The notes beneath the pieces are model-generated. The model searched no databases. It worked only from the letters and a program-made list of their open reading frames with translations, and was not told where the DNA came from. This document shows, piece after piece, positions 1 to 12,100 of a DNA stretch of 64,000 nt. The DNA is taken from positions 7,180,001 to 7,244,000 of the forward strand of contig NC_135355.1 in assembly GCF_051622035.1 (NCBI RefSeq), read 5' to 3'. The translations under genes and the position numbers were made by a program. The stretch's first letter is position 1. Every line of letters starts with the position of its first letter. This DNA comes from Arctopsyche grandis. Lineage: Eukaryota > Arthropoda > Insecta > Trichoptera > Hydropsychidae.

Positions 1-900
1 TTCAAATACTAGTAGCTAATATCTATGAATGAAAGCAAAACTATTGATAAAATATACATATATACATTTTTATCACTATACAAAAACTAAAATTTAAATA
101 AAAAATGAATGAAATTTTAAATTTCTTTAATATAAAAAAAACGGTACCTGTTTCTGATTATGATATCCAAATCAAGGCATAATGTCGATCCATAGATTAA
201 TCGCACAAAAAATAAAAATAAATAACCTTCAAATTTCATCATCAACTAGTGTGTGGACGAGATAAAATCACCATTGTTATGATGTGAAACACATTTGCGA
301 CAAGTGACATTTGGAAACACCACGGTCGTCAAGTGATCTTATAGCTTGAAATTAAATTTTCACGACAAAATGCGATCAAAGATTATTATTGACTGGGAAG
401 AAGTTGAGCGATTAAACTAAAAGCTCACGCGGCCACTGACTTAATTGAAAATCAATATAATTACACCGTATACGAAAGATAACCACCGGTTATTCAAATT
501 ACAGACTGATAAAAAAAAGCTATTTTCAAAACTGTGTCAAATGTAAATGATTTATTATGCATTAATTAAATGTGCATAGACATAATTATATTACTCAATC
601 GCGTGATGGTACCCTCATATACATATAAAACTAATGTAATATATGGAACAATTTTAATCTAATTAATATCTGCTTGCAGTATAAGTTAAATTACATTTTC
701 TTCGATTGTAGAGCATTGTTATTTAATTATATATTTATATAAATTTTATTTATACATATATTAAATCGTTTCATAAGTTCGTGTCCGTTTACAAAATGTT
801 TGAATGAAAATCATCCAACATACAAATACATAAATATCAGCACACGGCTTCAATGAATCAATGAGCAATGAATTTTTATCCCGAAATGGACCCAAGCAAT
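1..900. other. AT-rich intergenic sequence
   Basis: No gene, RNA or repeat was recognised here. The sequence is strongly AT-rich with many stops in all frames and a few short TATATA/ATACAT runs. Confidence 0.5.
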
Positions 901-1199
901 AAATTTGGATAAGAAAGACCACTTTTTTAGGAGTTTAGTCTTTCATTATTTATATATTATATGCAGAACTGTACGAAGGCATTGGAAACGGGACATTAGC
1001 CAAAATGCGCAAAAATCTGAAGGGCACTCGGATCATGAAGCAAAACTTTACTATGGCGAAAAATACAATATGAACAATACAACACATATAACATGCTTAG
1101 ACTTAAAAGGACCGTTAATTAGTGGGTATTCACGGAGATAATTTTTTTAACTGTGGATTTTGTTAACTCAAAGAGAAGCCGAAATTCAACGATAGTGAT

Positions 1200-1625
1200 T
1201 TGATTTAATTGCGGAAGAGTTTCATTATTACAGAATTACAAGAAAAAGGAATTCTGTTGTTGGCAGCATACCTAGAAATGGACAAAGATAAGTTACTAAA
1301 TTAACTGAAATGTTTTAAATAACAAATATAAAATTGATTGGAAAGTAATGATCCGAGCACTATTTATCAAATGGTTATTTTAAATGTACTGAACGAAGGG
1401 GAATTACAAAAATTTTAAGTATTAAACAAGCTATGTGCATATTTCTGACAATCCCGGCCGAAAGAAGTTCCAGCAAATTAAGAATTATCAAAAATAATCT
1501 GATATCTGTAAGTAGTCAAGATCGCACTTCTGATTTAAGCATTTTGTCAATATAACATAAATTAGTGAGTGATTTAAAATTTGACTATGTCGTTAATGAG
1601 TTTGCTAATTAAAAAGCGAGAAAAA
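1200..1625 (+). pseudogene. hAT-type transposase C-terminal fossil (ZMYM1-like)
   Basis: Around 1440-1625 one frame reads FLTIPAERSSSKLRIIKN, then SVSSQDRTSDLSILSI, a stop, and DYVVNEFAN before a second stop. This is the pattern of the hAT dimerisation domain in ZMYM1-like transposases: an aromatic/leucine patch, ER-S-SKL-IK, the R-L-LSI block and the F-N-FA-K end. Stops interrupt the reading and the upstream part (about 905-1400) is too eroded to align by eye. No inverted repeats or target duplication were found. It is a dead DNA transposon remnant in intergenic DNA. Confidence 0.55.
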
Positions 1626-2655
1626 TAAAACTATAGATGTGCTATTTTATTTAAATTTAAAGTATGAATAGTTAAATTAATACCGCGAATAAATATAATG
1701 TTTTATTATAAATTTAAATTTTACATTTTTAATGTTTTAAAAAAGCTTAATTTTAATACAATATATAAATTTCATAATAAAATTTTAAATAGGTTTTTGA
1801 GCTCTTTTTCCTATTATGCTATACATTAACATTAGAATAATATAATACTATGATTACTAACCAAATTAAATTAAATTGTAAAATAGAAAATGATCAGTTG
1901 ATCAGTAGCTATTAAAATAGATATAAGATGTATTGTGAACATAATTTCGTAATAATAAAAAGCATTTAAAAATCAAAAAAAATGATAAAATTATTTCTTT
2001 AATCATGTTTTTGCCATTTAGCTATTAAAAAGCAATAAAAGGGCGCTTATTTGATATTTACCAAGGCGCCAAAATCACTGATACGACTCTGATTATATAT
2101 AGGTATATATTGAAGATATTCAATTTTATCTTCAATTTTTACTAGAAAAAAATTGGTAATTTCAAATTCTTAATTCCAGAAATATGTAGTTTCTTTATAT
2201 AATTTGAGAATTCATATGGAGAATATTTCTTTATATAATGAGAATAAGTTTTTGGAACATATAAAAAAAATTGCGTGTTATAAAATATCACCCTTTTTGT
2301 AAATGTTATAGGTAAGTTGTTGCCCCTTTTCATACAGGTTTTATTGGTGAAATTATGCAGCTTCAATTATAAATAAGATCCCGAGATGCCAATCTTAATC
2401 ATGAAATTGTATATTGTAAAACTTTAAGGTCGCAGTAAATTACATATATACGATTTTCTAGCACTTACATACATATATCAATTTAATGCTACAATTAAAA
2501 TCCAATTTCTAACAAGAAAATAAAAATATTACAAGCAAAGGCAGTAATAGATTTTAGCACATAAAATTAGACACTTATTTGAGCATAGATTACATAATCG
2601 ATTATTCAAATTGAATCAGTATAAGCATGTACATATGTACACAGACTGAACATTA
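1626..2655. other. AT-rich intergenic sequence
   Basis: I see no gene. A short minus-strand open frame near 2142-2366 has AT-driven composition and no recognisable motif. Confidence 0.4.
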
Positions 2656-2659
2656 GTAA

Positions 2660-3520
2660 ATGATTGCCAACAGCCAAGATTATCTCAGATCGAATGAGTA
2701 CACTAAATATATTATTCGAGTAAATAAGCACCGATTGGGTCATTCAATTTCAGATCGTGTAATTCGAAATGAAAATATTGCCAAATATAAATTCACTCAC
2801 CCAATTTCCGAAAACAGGAAACGCAACTGGCTTCACGCATGCTCCGTGAACTGCATCAAGTGGAACGGTCAGATTGCATTTAATGAGTATAATATATCTA
2901 TACACACGCACTATGTCGAAAATATCCAGTCCAATTATTGCACGGATATTGGACGTGCATATATATGTATATTTTTTGCATTCAGATACCGTTGCCCTTC
3001 AAGGATGGCATGGATCCAGTTTAAGGAGATGAATTTAAACGAGCCCAAAAAGTGTGTTTCATGCGTGCTGAAAAACTTTCAGTCGACTGTACCGTTATTA
3101 TCAGAGATGGATTGTATCAAAGAGTCATCCATTCTTATCAATTTTTCAAAAGCAAAGAATGCTTAGAAGAAAAGTTCGATGATAGTGGTTGTATTGAAAT
3201 CTATTCACGGAAATGTGACACTCATGACACTCATGATAATGTTCGTATATCGCGGTGGTAGCAGATGAGGAAACTGACACGACTTGCCCCGACGAACGTC
3301 TGTTGGGATCTGAACCGAACACTGTCCCCTCATTCCAAATTAACCCGTACTATGGAGCTGCTGCGTCTGCTCTTATCAAGAAGGTTTCACTCGAAGTGGT
3401 CGAGCACGTTGTCAAGTTTGGTGATAGTCATCGGTGAAGATCTGATATCAAATATATGTACATATACTGTAAACGGAATGGTTCGGAACATACATACGTA
3501 TGTAAGTGGAATGATATGAA
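2660..3520 (+). pseudogene. Coding-like fragments, family not recognised
   Basis: Base composition is less AT-rich than the flanks, and successive frames look like protein. One at 2660-3166 runs 168 codons. A second, around 3030-3260, contains CFMRAEKLSVDCTVIIRDGL, YQFFKSKECLEEKFDD and CIEIYSRKC. A third, at 3255-3437, contains PSFQINPYYGAAASALIKK. No single frame spans the block and I see no clean splice sites joining the parts. It could be a decayed host gene, a transposon-borne gene, or exons of an unrecognised gene. I assign no function. Confidence 0.3.
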
Positions 3521-3578
3521 AATCAAAATAGTTTTTTGCTACATATTTATGTACCTACAGCAAAATGGCCAGCATTAT

Positions 3579-3985
3579 AGCCAGCAGTCTGACTTAATGG
3601 TAGTGTGTATGTTTAGCACCAAGTGATCAGTGGGTTCGATCCGCCATACTGCTGGTTAGATTTGGGGATATTTGTAACACCAAATCGATCGTTTCTCATC
3701 AGAGTTTGCCAATTTTATCTGATCATTGTTGAAACGGTTCCTAAAAATTGACAAAAAATCATCTTTCCTGTTGTCACAAGTCTTCTGTATTTATTGTGTG
3801 TATAATTTGTAAAAATTTAAAAACAATGGATTAATTATTATTTCGTGTTCTTCAGCTTCTGGAAATACAGTGATTTATGTTATAATAAAATGCGGCATTG
3901 TTTGTAATTAATTGTCCATTAAGGCGCATTGGGGTATTCCTGTCAAGCCTTCCTGGTATATATCTATGTAAAAAATGTGTAATTT
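3579..3985 (+). repeat. tRNA-derived SINE, copy 1
   Basis: The head begins AGCCAGCAGT and has a degenerate A box (GACTTAATGGTAG) and a B box (GGGTTCGATCCG), the internal promoter of a tRNA-derived SINE. The body contains the family block with CAGAGTTTGCCAATTTTATC and TTGAAACGGTTCC. The tail contains GGCGCATTGGGGTATTCC and CTTCCTGG followed by an AT-rich end. At least four other copies of the family lie in this window. Confidence 0.75.
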
Positions 3986-4250
3986 AATTTGAACTCTCTT
4001 GAATGTGTGTGACTCTTATTTAAATTATAATATGATTTGCAAGTGAATATTGTGCTTGTGTTAAGATGAGGTAAAGAAAAGCAGTACATTCAAATGTATT
4101 GTATTTCTGGAAATTTGGAGTTTGATGATGAATTTTCAATTTTTAACGTTGTTTTCTCAGAAGTGGTCCATTTTTTATTACAAACCTCCTTTACGTTTCA
4201 CATTAAGACATCTTTTTATATCTCTTATCTCTTATTTTAAATATTAAACA

Positions 4251-4963
4251 CAATGGCGTAACTAGAAAAATTGGACCCGCATGCAAATGTTAACAAAAGG
4301 CCCCCTTTAATATATTTTTATTAAAATTAAATTGATTATTTTTATTAAAAGTTTGATCGATTGTTTCAATGCAAAATTGGTCAAGTTTCGTAAATATTAT
4401 TATTAAATGCTTCATGTTGTTGTTTCATTTTTATTCTTTTCTGTGCTCCACTGAGTGTTTTTTCAAACTATCCATTTTGGATCGTTGTAATTACTTTTGT
4501 ATTACAATTGGTTTTTTTATTTACACTCAATTTTATTCGTACATTTGTATATAACCATTATTTTTTTTTATTTCAACCTCGTTTTTATAAATCAGAGCCA
4601 CACAACCCTCACACGCGATCTCGCTCGCACGCGTTAGATCTATATAGTGCCATAGGTTTCTAAGTGTGCCGCAGCACACACGTTGCGATGCTCTGTTATA
4701 GATCATTGCAAACAATCATTATTACTGTACCATAACAAAAAACTATTAAATGTCGCGAGGAGTACAAAATCTTGAAAATTCGAAACAAAGTGTTGCGTAT
4801 CAAATTTGAAGTATAAACTTTTAAATACATATTGCTTCCTATTAGTCATATGAATAATTTTTAGAAAATTTTTACTACTTCCAATATTTTTATTTGAAAA
4901 ATGTCTGGTATTTTTATTTAAAAACCTTTCCGGCCCCTAAATCTAAAAGGCCCGCATGAAAAC
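4251..4963. mobile_element. Non-autonomous hAT-like element, family A copy 1
   Basis: The sequence starts with CAATGGCGTAACTAG, then an AT-rich body sharing several blocks with 52840-53496: ACCATAACAAAAAACTATTA, GGAGTACAAAATC, and CGGCCCCTAAATCTAAAA near the right end. Relative to the second copy the last roughly 40 bp are missing here. No transposase reading frame is present. The hAT assignment rests on the CA-N-GGCGTAACTA end. Confidence 0.5.
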
Positions 4964-5036
4964 ATTAAACATAAAGCTAGAATAATGAGCTAGTGTGTCA
5001 CTGAATAATTATAAAAGAAAATCAGTTACAGGCACC

Positions 5037-5142
5037 CCGACAACTCAGCGCACATCAACCAAGGGTCGACCTTTAGGCGCAGACAACTCAGCGCACGACA
5101 ACTTAGCGTGCGATAATTCAAGGCACGGACTGTTCAGCGCAA
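5037..5142. repeat. Short degenerate tandem repeat, about 15-bp unit
   Basis: Copies of GACAACTCAGCGCAC start near 5039 and 5082. The second is followed directly by diverged units near 5097, 5112 and 5128 (GACAACTTAGCGTGC, GATAATTCAAGGCAC, GACTGTTCAGCGCA). The block is GC-richer than its surroundings and lies in intergenic DNA between a hAT relic and a SINE. Confidence 0.6.
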
Positions 5143-5619
5143 AATCTCATTTTTTTTTGTAAATCTTTGCTAATACGAAACACATGTTGAAATAAATGGT
5201 TTTTATTTTTCGGGAAAACATTTCACCATCATTTCGTTCTCATTTTTCTAGAAATTGAGTTCGGTGCTTGGTGTGTTTTCAGTTAAGAAAAGTGAAAATC
5301 TAGTTTTGTTATCAAATTAGAGATATTTCGGGTATAATTTTTGAACTGATTGGTATTTGAAATTCAACACAATTAAAATTTATTTTAAATGATGTAGTAT
5401 TATAATAATATAATTGACGCACCGTTTACGAAATGAATTCTTATTTTACTTTAATTTATTATTTGAAAATCAATTGTTTGCCATTTTCATTTTTTCCAAT
5501 AAATGTACATATATGTATGTGTATTTTTTTTAATATATGTATATTTATAATACACGTGCATTTATCAATATACCTTATATAATTATTTAGATTTTATTTA
5601 ACGTTATTGTTTTTATGTT
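5143..5619. other. AT-rich intergenic sequence
   Basis: Nothing recognised. Long A/T runs and an ATGTAT-type microsatellite patch near 5510-5545. Confidence 0.4.
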
Positions 5620-6065
5620 AGCCAGCAGCATAGCTCGGTCGTTAAGCTTCTGCTTAGCGTCGAGAGGCGCCGGGTTCGATCCCTGGACCCGGGCCTCGAA
5701 TGAAAATGAATTTTTCAGAGTATGCTGTTGGTTAGACCTGGATTTGTGACTTCAGGTTGATCATTTCCTATCAGAGTTTGGCAATTTTCTCTGATTTCAT
5801 TGTTGAAACGGTTCCCGGAAAAAAAATTGGCTAAAAATCCGTCCTATACGATATGTCACCTATAATTTGTTATTAATTAATGTGCAATAAATAAGTTTGT
5901 TAACAAATTGATAGATGTCTCATTGATTTGCGAGTTTTACAGTGTCTCGTAATTCAGTGATTTATATAAAAATGCTGAATTGAAATTTGTAAATTTGTAA
6001 TTGGCCAGGAAGGCGCATTGGGGTTTACCTGTAAGGCTTTCCTGGTATATGTATATGTAAAATAA
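5620..6065 (+). repeat. tRNA-derived SINE, copy 2 (near full length)
   Basis: The head AGCCAGCAGCATAGCTCGGT carries an A-box match and is followed by a clear B box (GGGTTCGATCCC). The core has CAGAGTTTGGCAATTTTCTC and TTGAAACGGTTCC. The tail has the inverted pair CCAGGAAGGC / GGCTTTCCTGG separated by about 20 bp, then an ATATGTAAAATAAA end. This is one of the best copies for defining the family's three parts: tRNA head, core and hairpin tail. Confidence 0.8.
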
Positions 6066-6403
6066 AAATTAAAAATTAAATAAAATGTGAGTAATTAAAG
6101 TATCATATATTTTATGTTTTTTATGGATTTTTTATTTTTATAATTTAGCTGGAATATTCAAAAATTAATAAACTTACATGACAATCAATTAATAATATAA
6201 CTGAATACATATACGTCTTATTTTTGAAAAAAAATTAGAAAAAATAGCCACTGCCTACAAGTATTAAAAATGACTCTACAATCAGATGATGTTTGAGTGT
6301 AATTCAAGAGGTTTGAGTGTAGTAGAAAAATGTCACTGAATCGCCTCAAAAGTTTCGGTAAAATAGATTTTTTCCATCATTTTGTGTTGTATAATTTTTC
6401 ATT

Positions 6404-6477
6404 GGCAACACTGTAGTAATGTCAAACTGACAGTTGCACGTGTGGCGTTTGACGTTTGTGCAATACTTAGCCAAATT
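6404..6477 (+). promoter_or_regulatory. DUS4 promoter-proximal region
   Basis: Just upstream of the DUS4 start codon lies GGCAACACTG (6404-6413), followed by ATGTCAAACTGACAG and GGCGTTTGACG. There is no TATA box. Related words occur near the mib2 start and between SLX1 and ZNHIT2, so this may be a core promoter signal. The role is inferred. Confidence 0.4.
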
Positions 6478-7743
6478 ATGAATACTAAACCTAAAACCGA
6501 CATCAATGAACTATTTGCGACTGCGAAAAAAAATGACACATTTCTAAAAGTGTGCGCCCCAATGGTTCGCTACAGCAAATTGCAATTCAGATCCTTAGTC
6601 AAGCAGTGAGTCCCACTTACGTTTCACCTGATACAAAAATTAAATGTAACCATATAAATCTTTTGAGGAATCATATTGAAACTTATAATGTGTTTTAGAT
6701 ATGGAGTCGACCTTTGCTTCTCACCTATGATATTAGCCGATTCATTTTGTCACAGTTCAAAAGCTCGTTATAATGAATTCGCAACGAGTACTTCCGACAC
6801 TCCATTGATAGTCCAATTCGCTGCTAAAACTACACATGACTTTGTAGGAGCTTCCAAATTGATTTATCCTTATGCCGACGGTGTCGATCTCAACTGTGGA
6901 TGTCCACAACGCTGGGCAATGAAGGACGGCTACGGATGCAGTCTTCTAACCCAACCGGAAATAATCCACGATCTAGTACGCAACTTTAAAAACAACTTAC
7001 CTAATGACATAAGCGTGTCGGTGAAAATACGGCTGCTGAACGATTTGAAAGACACGATAGAACTGTGTCGAAGGTTGGAAAAGTGCGGTGTTAACTTTCT
7101 GACCGTCCATGGAAGGAAGGTGTGGCAAAAGAGCAGCGAAAACGCTGATATCTCATCGCTAAAAGACGTCAAGCAATCAATATCCATTCCGTTCATAGCC
7201 AATGGTAATGTTAAATCGAATGACGATGCGAAGCACGTATTCGAAACCACCGGTTGCGATGGAGTGATGGCGGCTCAAGGGTTGCTCTCGAATCCAGCAA
7301 TGTTCGCGTGTGAGACGAGCACAACGTTGAAATGCATTCAAGATTGGGTAGACATATGTCACGATCAGAAGGATTCAATGATTTTTCAATGCTTTCATCA
7401 TCATCTAGTGTTTATGATGGATAAGTTTTTACGGAAAAAACAGAAACAAGTCTTCAACAACTTGACAAATCATTCAGCAGTGTATGATTTCTTGGAGCAG
7501 CATCTCGGAATCAAACCGAATTCTATCGACGAAGATGTAATTGGCGAAAAAGTTATATGTGTGTATGACGATATTGAATATTCACTTCTGAAGAAAATGT
7601 ATGGAAACCAAGAAGACAATGCACTATGTGAGAATAATGAATACAATTCTCAACAAACGCACGGAAAATACTTTATGAATACAATTTCAAAAACTTATTG
7701 CGATTTGGATAACATGGATTGTACGTTGTTTGATGAAACTTAA
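6478..7743 (+). CDS. DUS4L: tRNA-dihydrouridine synthase 4-like (DUS4)
   Basis: Two exons, 6478-6605 and 6699-7743, give 390 residues; the 93-bp intron has GTGAGT and TTTTAG ends. The family reduces uridines (U20a/U20b for Dus4) in the D-loop of cytoplasmic tRNA using FMN and NADPH. Visible hallmarks are CAPMVRYSKLQFRSLVK at the start of the TIM barrel, the catalytic cysteine motif VDLNCGCPQRW (about residues 106-113), VSVKIRL, FLTVHGR, IPFIANGNV and GVMAAQGLLSNPAMF, all in family order. The start at 6478 puts the barrel about 25 residues from the N terminus; an upstream in-frame ATG at 6382 would add a peptide overlapping the promoter motifs and is less likely. The C-terminal part is more diverged and probably helical. 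It converges with mib2. Confidence 0.93.
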
Positions 7744-9177
7744 CATTTTCCTTCATTGAATTACACATATCATGTACAAAAATAAAAATAAAATGTAATA
7801 TTTTCATAAGCATTGTATTAAAATTTAATTTCATCAAATTTTTATCAATTGAAAAACAAATAAAATAATTCCATACATGTTATGTAAATATAAAATATTT
7901 ATTTAAAAAAATCCATTTAAGAGTTATCATAGTTCAACAATTGTATTTATCTTCCCAAATAAACTAAAATATCCCATTCAAGCTGGCAAGTTTTAAGTAA
8001 CTTTAATTTTTCAATATAACGTATGTATATTGTACTTTTATATTATTATTAACTGCAATACATAATTTTGAACTACAATACTTAAAAGTAAGTGCGTAAC
8101 AATTAGACCACTGGCTGCTAAAAGCCGTAAGTATATGTAGAAATTTATTACATACACGACAAAATGATTCAATCAAAAATAAATATTAAGAAAATACAAT
8201 TTACATTTCAGTACATAAATATGTATATGTAGGTAATATTAATAACTTTTGCATTTTTAAATTAAACATGATATGTCTATGGTTTTTGCGAATTCAATGA
8301 GTAAATAAGTTATCAAAGGACTAGAAAAATTAAAGATAAAAAAAAAACTATAACAACACTCCTAAGCGAATGCCGTTACATGTCACATAACTGGTAAGAG
8401 ATGCGTTGACATTATTTTAATTGATTTGAAATTATATTAATATAATAAATAAATATCACAGAACAATACAAAGAATAGACAACACAGGTTGACGCACAAA
8501 TATAAATGACTAATAAAAATTCCCTCACATACGAATATTACATGAAAAAAATAACTAATACAAATTAATACGTCAAACTGTAGAATAAGATATCCAAACA
8601 CATCCGCCAGGATCAAATGTGCGATATTTAAATTATAATACAATAATTTAAAAAACATGTATACAAAATTTCAAAAACAGTCTTTGACCATGTCAATTTT
8701 TTCATAAAATAAATATGAATACTTAATTTATACATATTTTTAGACTTCTATTGCAAAATAAAATACATTTAAATTTGGTAAAGTGCTTTTCGTCACCGTC
8801 GTCATATACATATTTTCAAAGCCCACAGATTGAGCACATCTAAGATTTAAGACAGCAACTGCATTATTACACATACATAGAACAAGACTAATAAACAGAA
8901 TACATTTACAGGATAGAAACAAGAGCATTTCGCTCATATTTATATTTATTCAATATTAAAAATATCTACCCGATACTATGATCCTGACTTTAAAAAATTA
9001 ATTAAACCATAAAAAAAATTATAAATTAATCAATTACTATTAAATATGTATAACAATACAATCGTACATAATTTTATACAGTTGCACAATCTCTATACTA
9101 ATCTAATTTACAATGTATATAAAAAAATTGATTTTTCTAGTACAAAAATAATAGTCTCTGATATGATAATGTTCTGG
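7744..9177. other. Convergent 3' regions of DUS4 (+) and mib2 (-)
   Basis: No extra gene is supported. An AATAAA signal about 40 bp after the DUS4 stop suggests a short plus-strand 3' UTR. The rest is AT-rich and probably includes a long mib2 3' UTR on the minus strand. Open frames on the minus strand at 8437-8658 and 8740-8937 are hydrophobic runs expected from AT-rich DNA and lack motifs. Confidence 0.5.
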
Positions 9178-12100
9178 TTAATATAAATTAATTTTACTGG
9201 TAATATCCTGTCGACACATGTGACACGTGGTCAACGTCGCTGCACATTTTGCACATGCTCCGTGTCCACATAGAAAAGCTACGGTACGGCGCCTTTCCAT
9301 GCAAATGGGACAACAGTGCGCCTCCTCGATCTCCTGTATTTTACATTCCAAGTACCGGAGACGCTCTGCAGAAGGTTGTCGGCTTCGACACGGAATTGAT
9401 CTACCGTCCACAGTCAACCGCCGTTCTGAAAACAACGATTAAGATATATCATTAAGATGATTAAGTTCATTTTTGGCTAAAACTGATGGTGAGTTTCGAA
9501 TTTGTGTCCTAATATATTTGAGAAAGATATTGTACACCTATATATTTTAGGCAGTTTTTTATTTTATTATTACTTTAAGGAGGACCACTAGTGTGACATT
9601 TTGAAAAAATCGTTTTTTTTTTTTTGCACATTTCGATAGTCCATACATTTAAAAATAACATGCTAAATTTTCAAGTGCATATCTCGAATAGTTTTTGAGT
9701 TACAGCCATCCGAAGAGCAGCTGACGTCGGTTCGAAAGTTGCGTTAGCGTACGGATCATAATAACTGCGTTATGATTCATAACGCAGTTATTGTTCTGGC
9801 TCTGTCAGCAAGAAAAGTCATTAAAAACGGGTCGTATACCTGGCTGTTTTGGAGATGCTAGACTTTGGCACATTTAAACTCTCTTCCAGTGCTATTGTGA
9901 CCGTTATAGTGAGAACATCGTACAAAATTTTAGCAAAAATGAGTTCTCAGTATTCAAAACAAAAGGGTTCCCATGTTGATCCCACGCGTAGATCAACTTC
10001 TAAAAAACGAAAATTTTCGGCGAATCAACATACATGTGAACAGTCCACCGCAAATACCAGTACGTCAGCTGACAAAATTTTACACAATAAGGACGAAGAA
10101 ATTGTGATTGATCCAACGCACGGTTATAGTAATCTCCAGTTTATTTCTGTTTTTTCTGCAATAAGTAATTTAGTGATGTGCAAAACTTGTGAAAAAAAAA
10201 TTACGTTCAATCAAGCAAGTCCGCGAGGCTTAGGATTCAAAATTGCTGTAATATGTGAATGCGGCGTTTCGTACATCAATTCCGGGCCTATGATTGGTAA
10301 TGCATTTGAAATAAATAGACGTATAGTGGCTGTGATGCGACTTTTAGGTATCGGAATAAACGGAGTGAATCTTTTTTGTGGTTTGATGGATCTAATACGT
10401 AAATTCCATACTCAAACTTTCAGTGGATGCTTTGCGAATTTATGGACATCAGCAGAATCAATTTGTAAATTTAGTATGCAAAGAGCTGTAGAAGAAGAGA
10501 AAAAGTTGACACTGGAAGAAGAAGACTCCGAGACAAATTTGACGGTTTCTGGAGATGGCACGTGGAAGAAACGTGGCCACACTTCACGGTTTGGCGTAGT
10601 AACTCTTGTTGGAAAGTTTAGTAAGAAGATCATCGACTCGTGTGTCAAGTCAACTTACTGTCAGAGTTGTGTTTTATGGGAAAAGAAAAAATGCTCTGAA
10701 ACCAATATTTGAAGACTTGAGTCGGCGTGATTTACTCGAAAGATGTCTGGGTAATAAATTATTACTAATAATACTCAGAACAATAACGAAAGTTATAATG
10801 GCTTGCTATGGCACTTTGCTCCGAAACACCTCCACAGTGGTCTCAAAACGATAGAGTTATCAAATTATTTTGCTACATCAATATTTAATGACGGTTATTC
10901 ATCAATTTTAAAAATGTTCAATGTAATGGGAATTATAATTGGACCTGCAGCGAACGATTATGCCGTTGACAAAGATGATACGAGGCTTCGAATGGCAGAT
11001 CATCGTTAACAGGCTGCTTCAAAAGAGGGCCGATTAGCTCGAAGAAAAGCTTTAGCAGCCCAACAGCTGTCTTTCGAAGAAGAGGAAGGTGCACTGTATG
11101 GGCCTGGAATAGCAGATTAACAGTAGGTATGATATTTCTTGATTTATAACCACGAAATCAGTAACTTAAACTTCAAACGCGTTTTTCTCGAAACTACATT
11201 TTTCAAATTTGCTGCAGTTGTAACTCGAGAATGAATCATCCGATCGATTTGATTTTTTTTCAGCTTCTTTTATATATGTTTCTGCGTGCCATGAACCTCC
11301 AGTTTTCCGATTGAATAAAAAATGTAATTTTGGCAGGCCAAAAATCAACAAATTTATGCGCGAAATTTGATTTTTTTTTTAAAACTCCGCCATTTTGTTA
11401 AATTTCAATTTTTTTTTTTTGATCGAGGTTCATGGTACGGCAAATATCTTCTAGTTTAATAAACTTTTTGAATTTTTTGATTTCAGGCACTGTGAAGGTC
11501 GCTATCACTGCAGCAGTGGGGGTACTTTTTTTTTTGGAGCCTTGGGAGATTACGTATAACTCGCTGAATTTTCAATTTTTTTGTCTAAAAACTTTTATTA
11601 TGTATTTAGTATATATCTATACATATATCCATAAAACGATAAAACATTCCATCCAGTAGTTTTTTTTATTTTAATTCCCGAAAATCCCCTTTTTTTCGCG
11701 CGGTCACACTAGTGGTCCCCCTTAAAGGGGTAGAGTGATAAGGGGCAATAAATTATCATTGAATGCTTCGTCTGAACCATTTTCTTTTAGAGTCGAATAC
11801 TGTATGCTAATACAAAATTTTGTACAGAAAAGACCCCCTCCTCGGTTAACCCTTTGAATGCTGACCAACGCCGATTGGCGTTTTGTCAACAATTCCATGA
11901 GCCTGAAAATCGTCGAATGGCGTTTTTGTTTAGTATGTTTAAAATAAACAAGAATACTACCCGCTAAGCCTTTCCAGGTAGCATTGAAAAAAAAATGCAT
12001 TGAACATGGGTCGTGTAATCCGTGTCTATGTTTATAAAGACAGGTTTACACGGGAATTTCTGAATTTATAACCATAGCAGAATTTCTCGATAGAAATCCC

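Noticed and set aside
4243-4971. ATTAAACA on both sides of the hAT-like copy at 4251-4963 as an 8-bp target duplication
   Set aside because: The right end lacks about 40 bp present in another copy, so the match is probably chance in AT-rich DNA.
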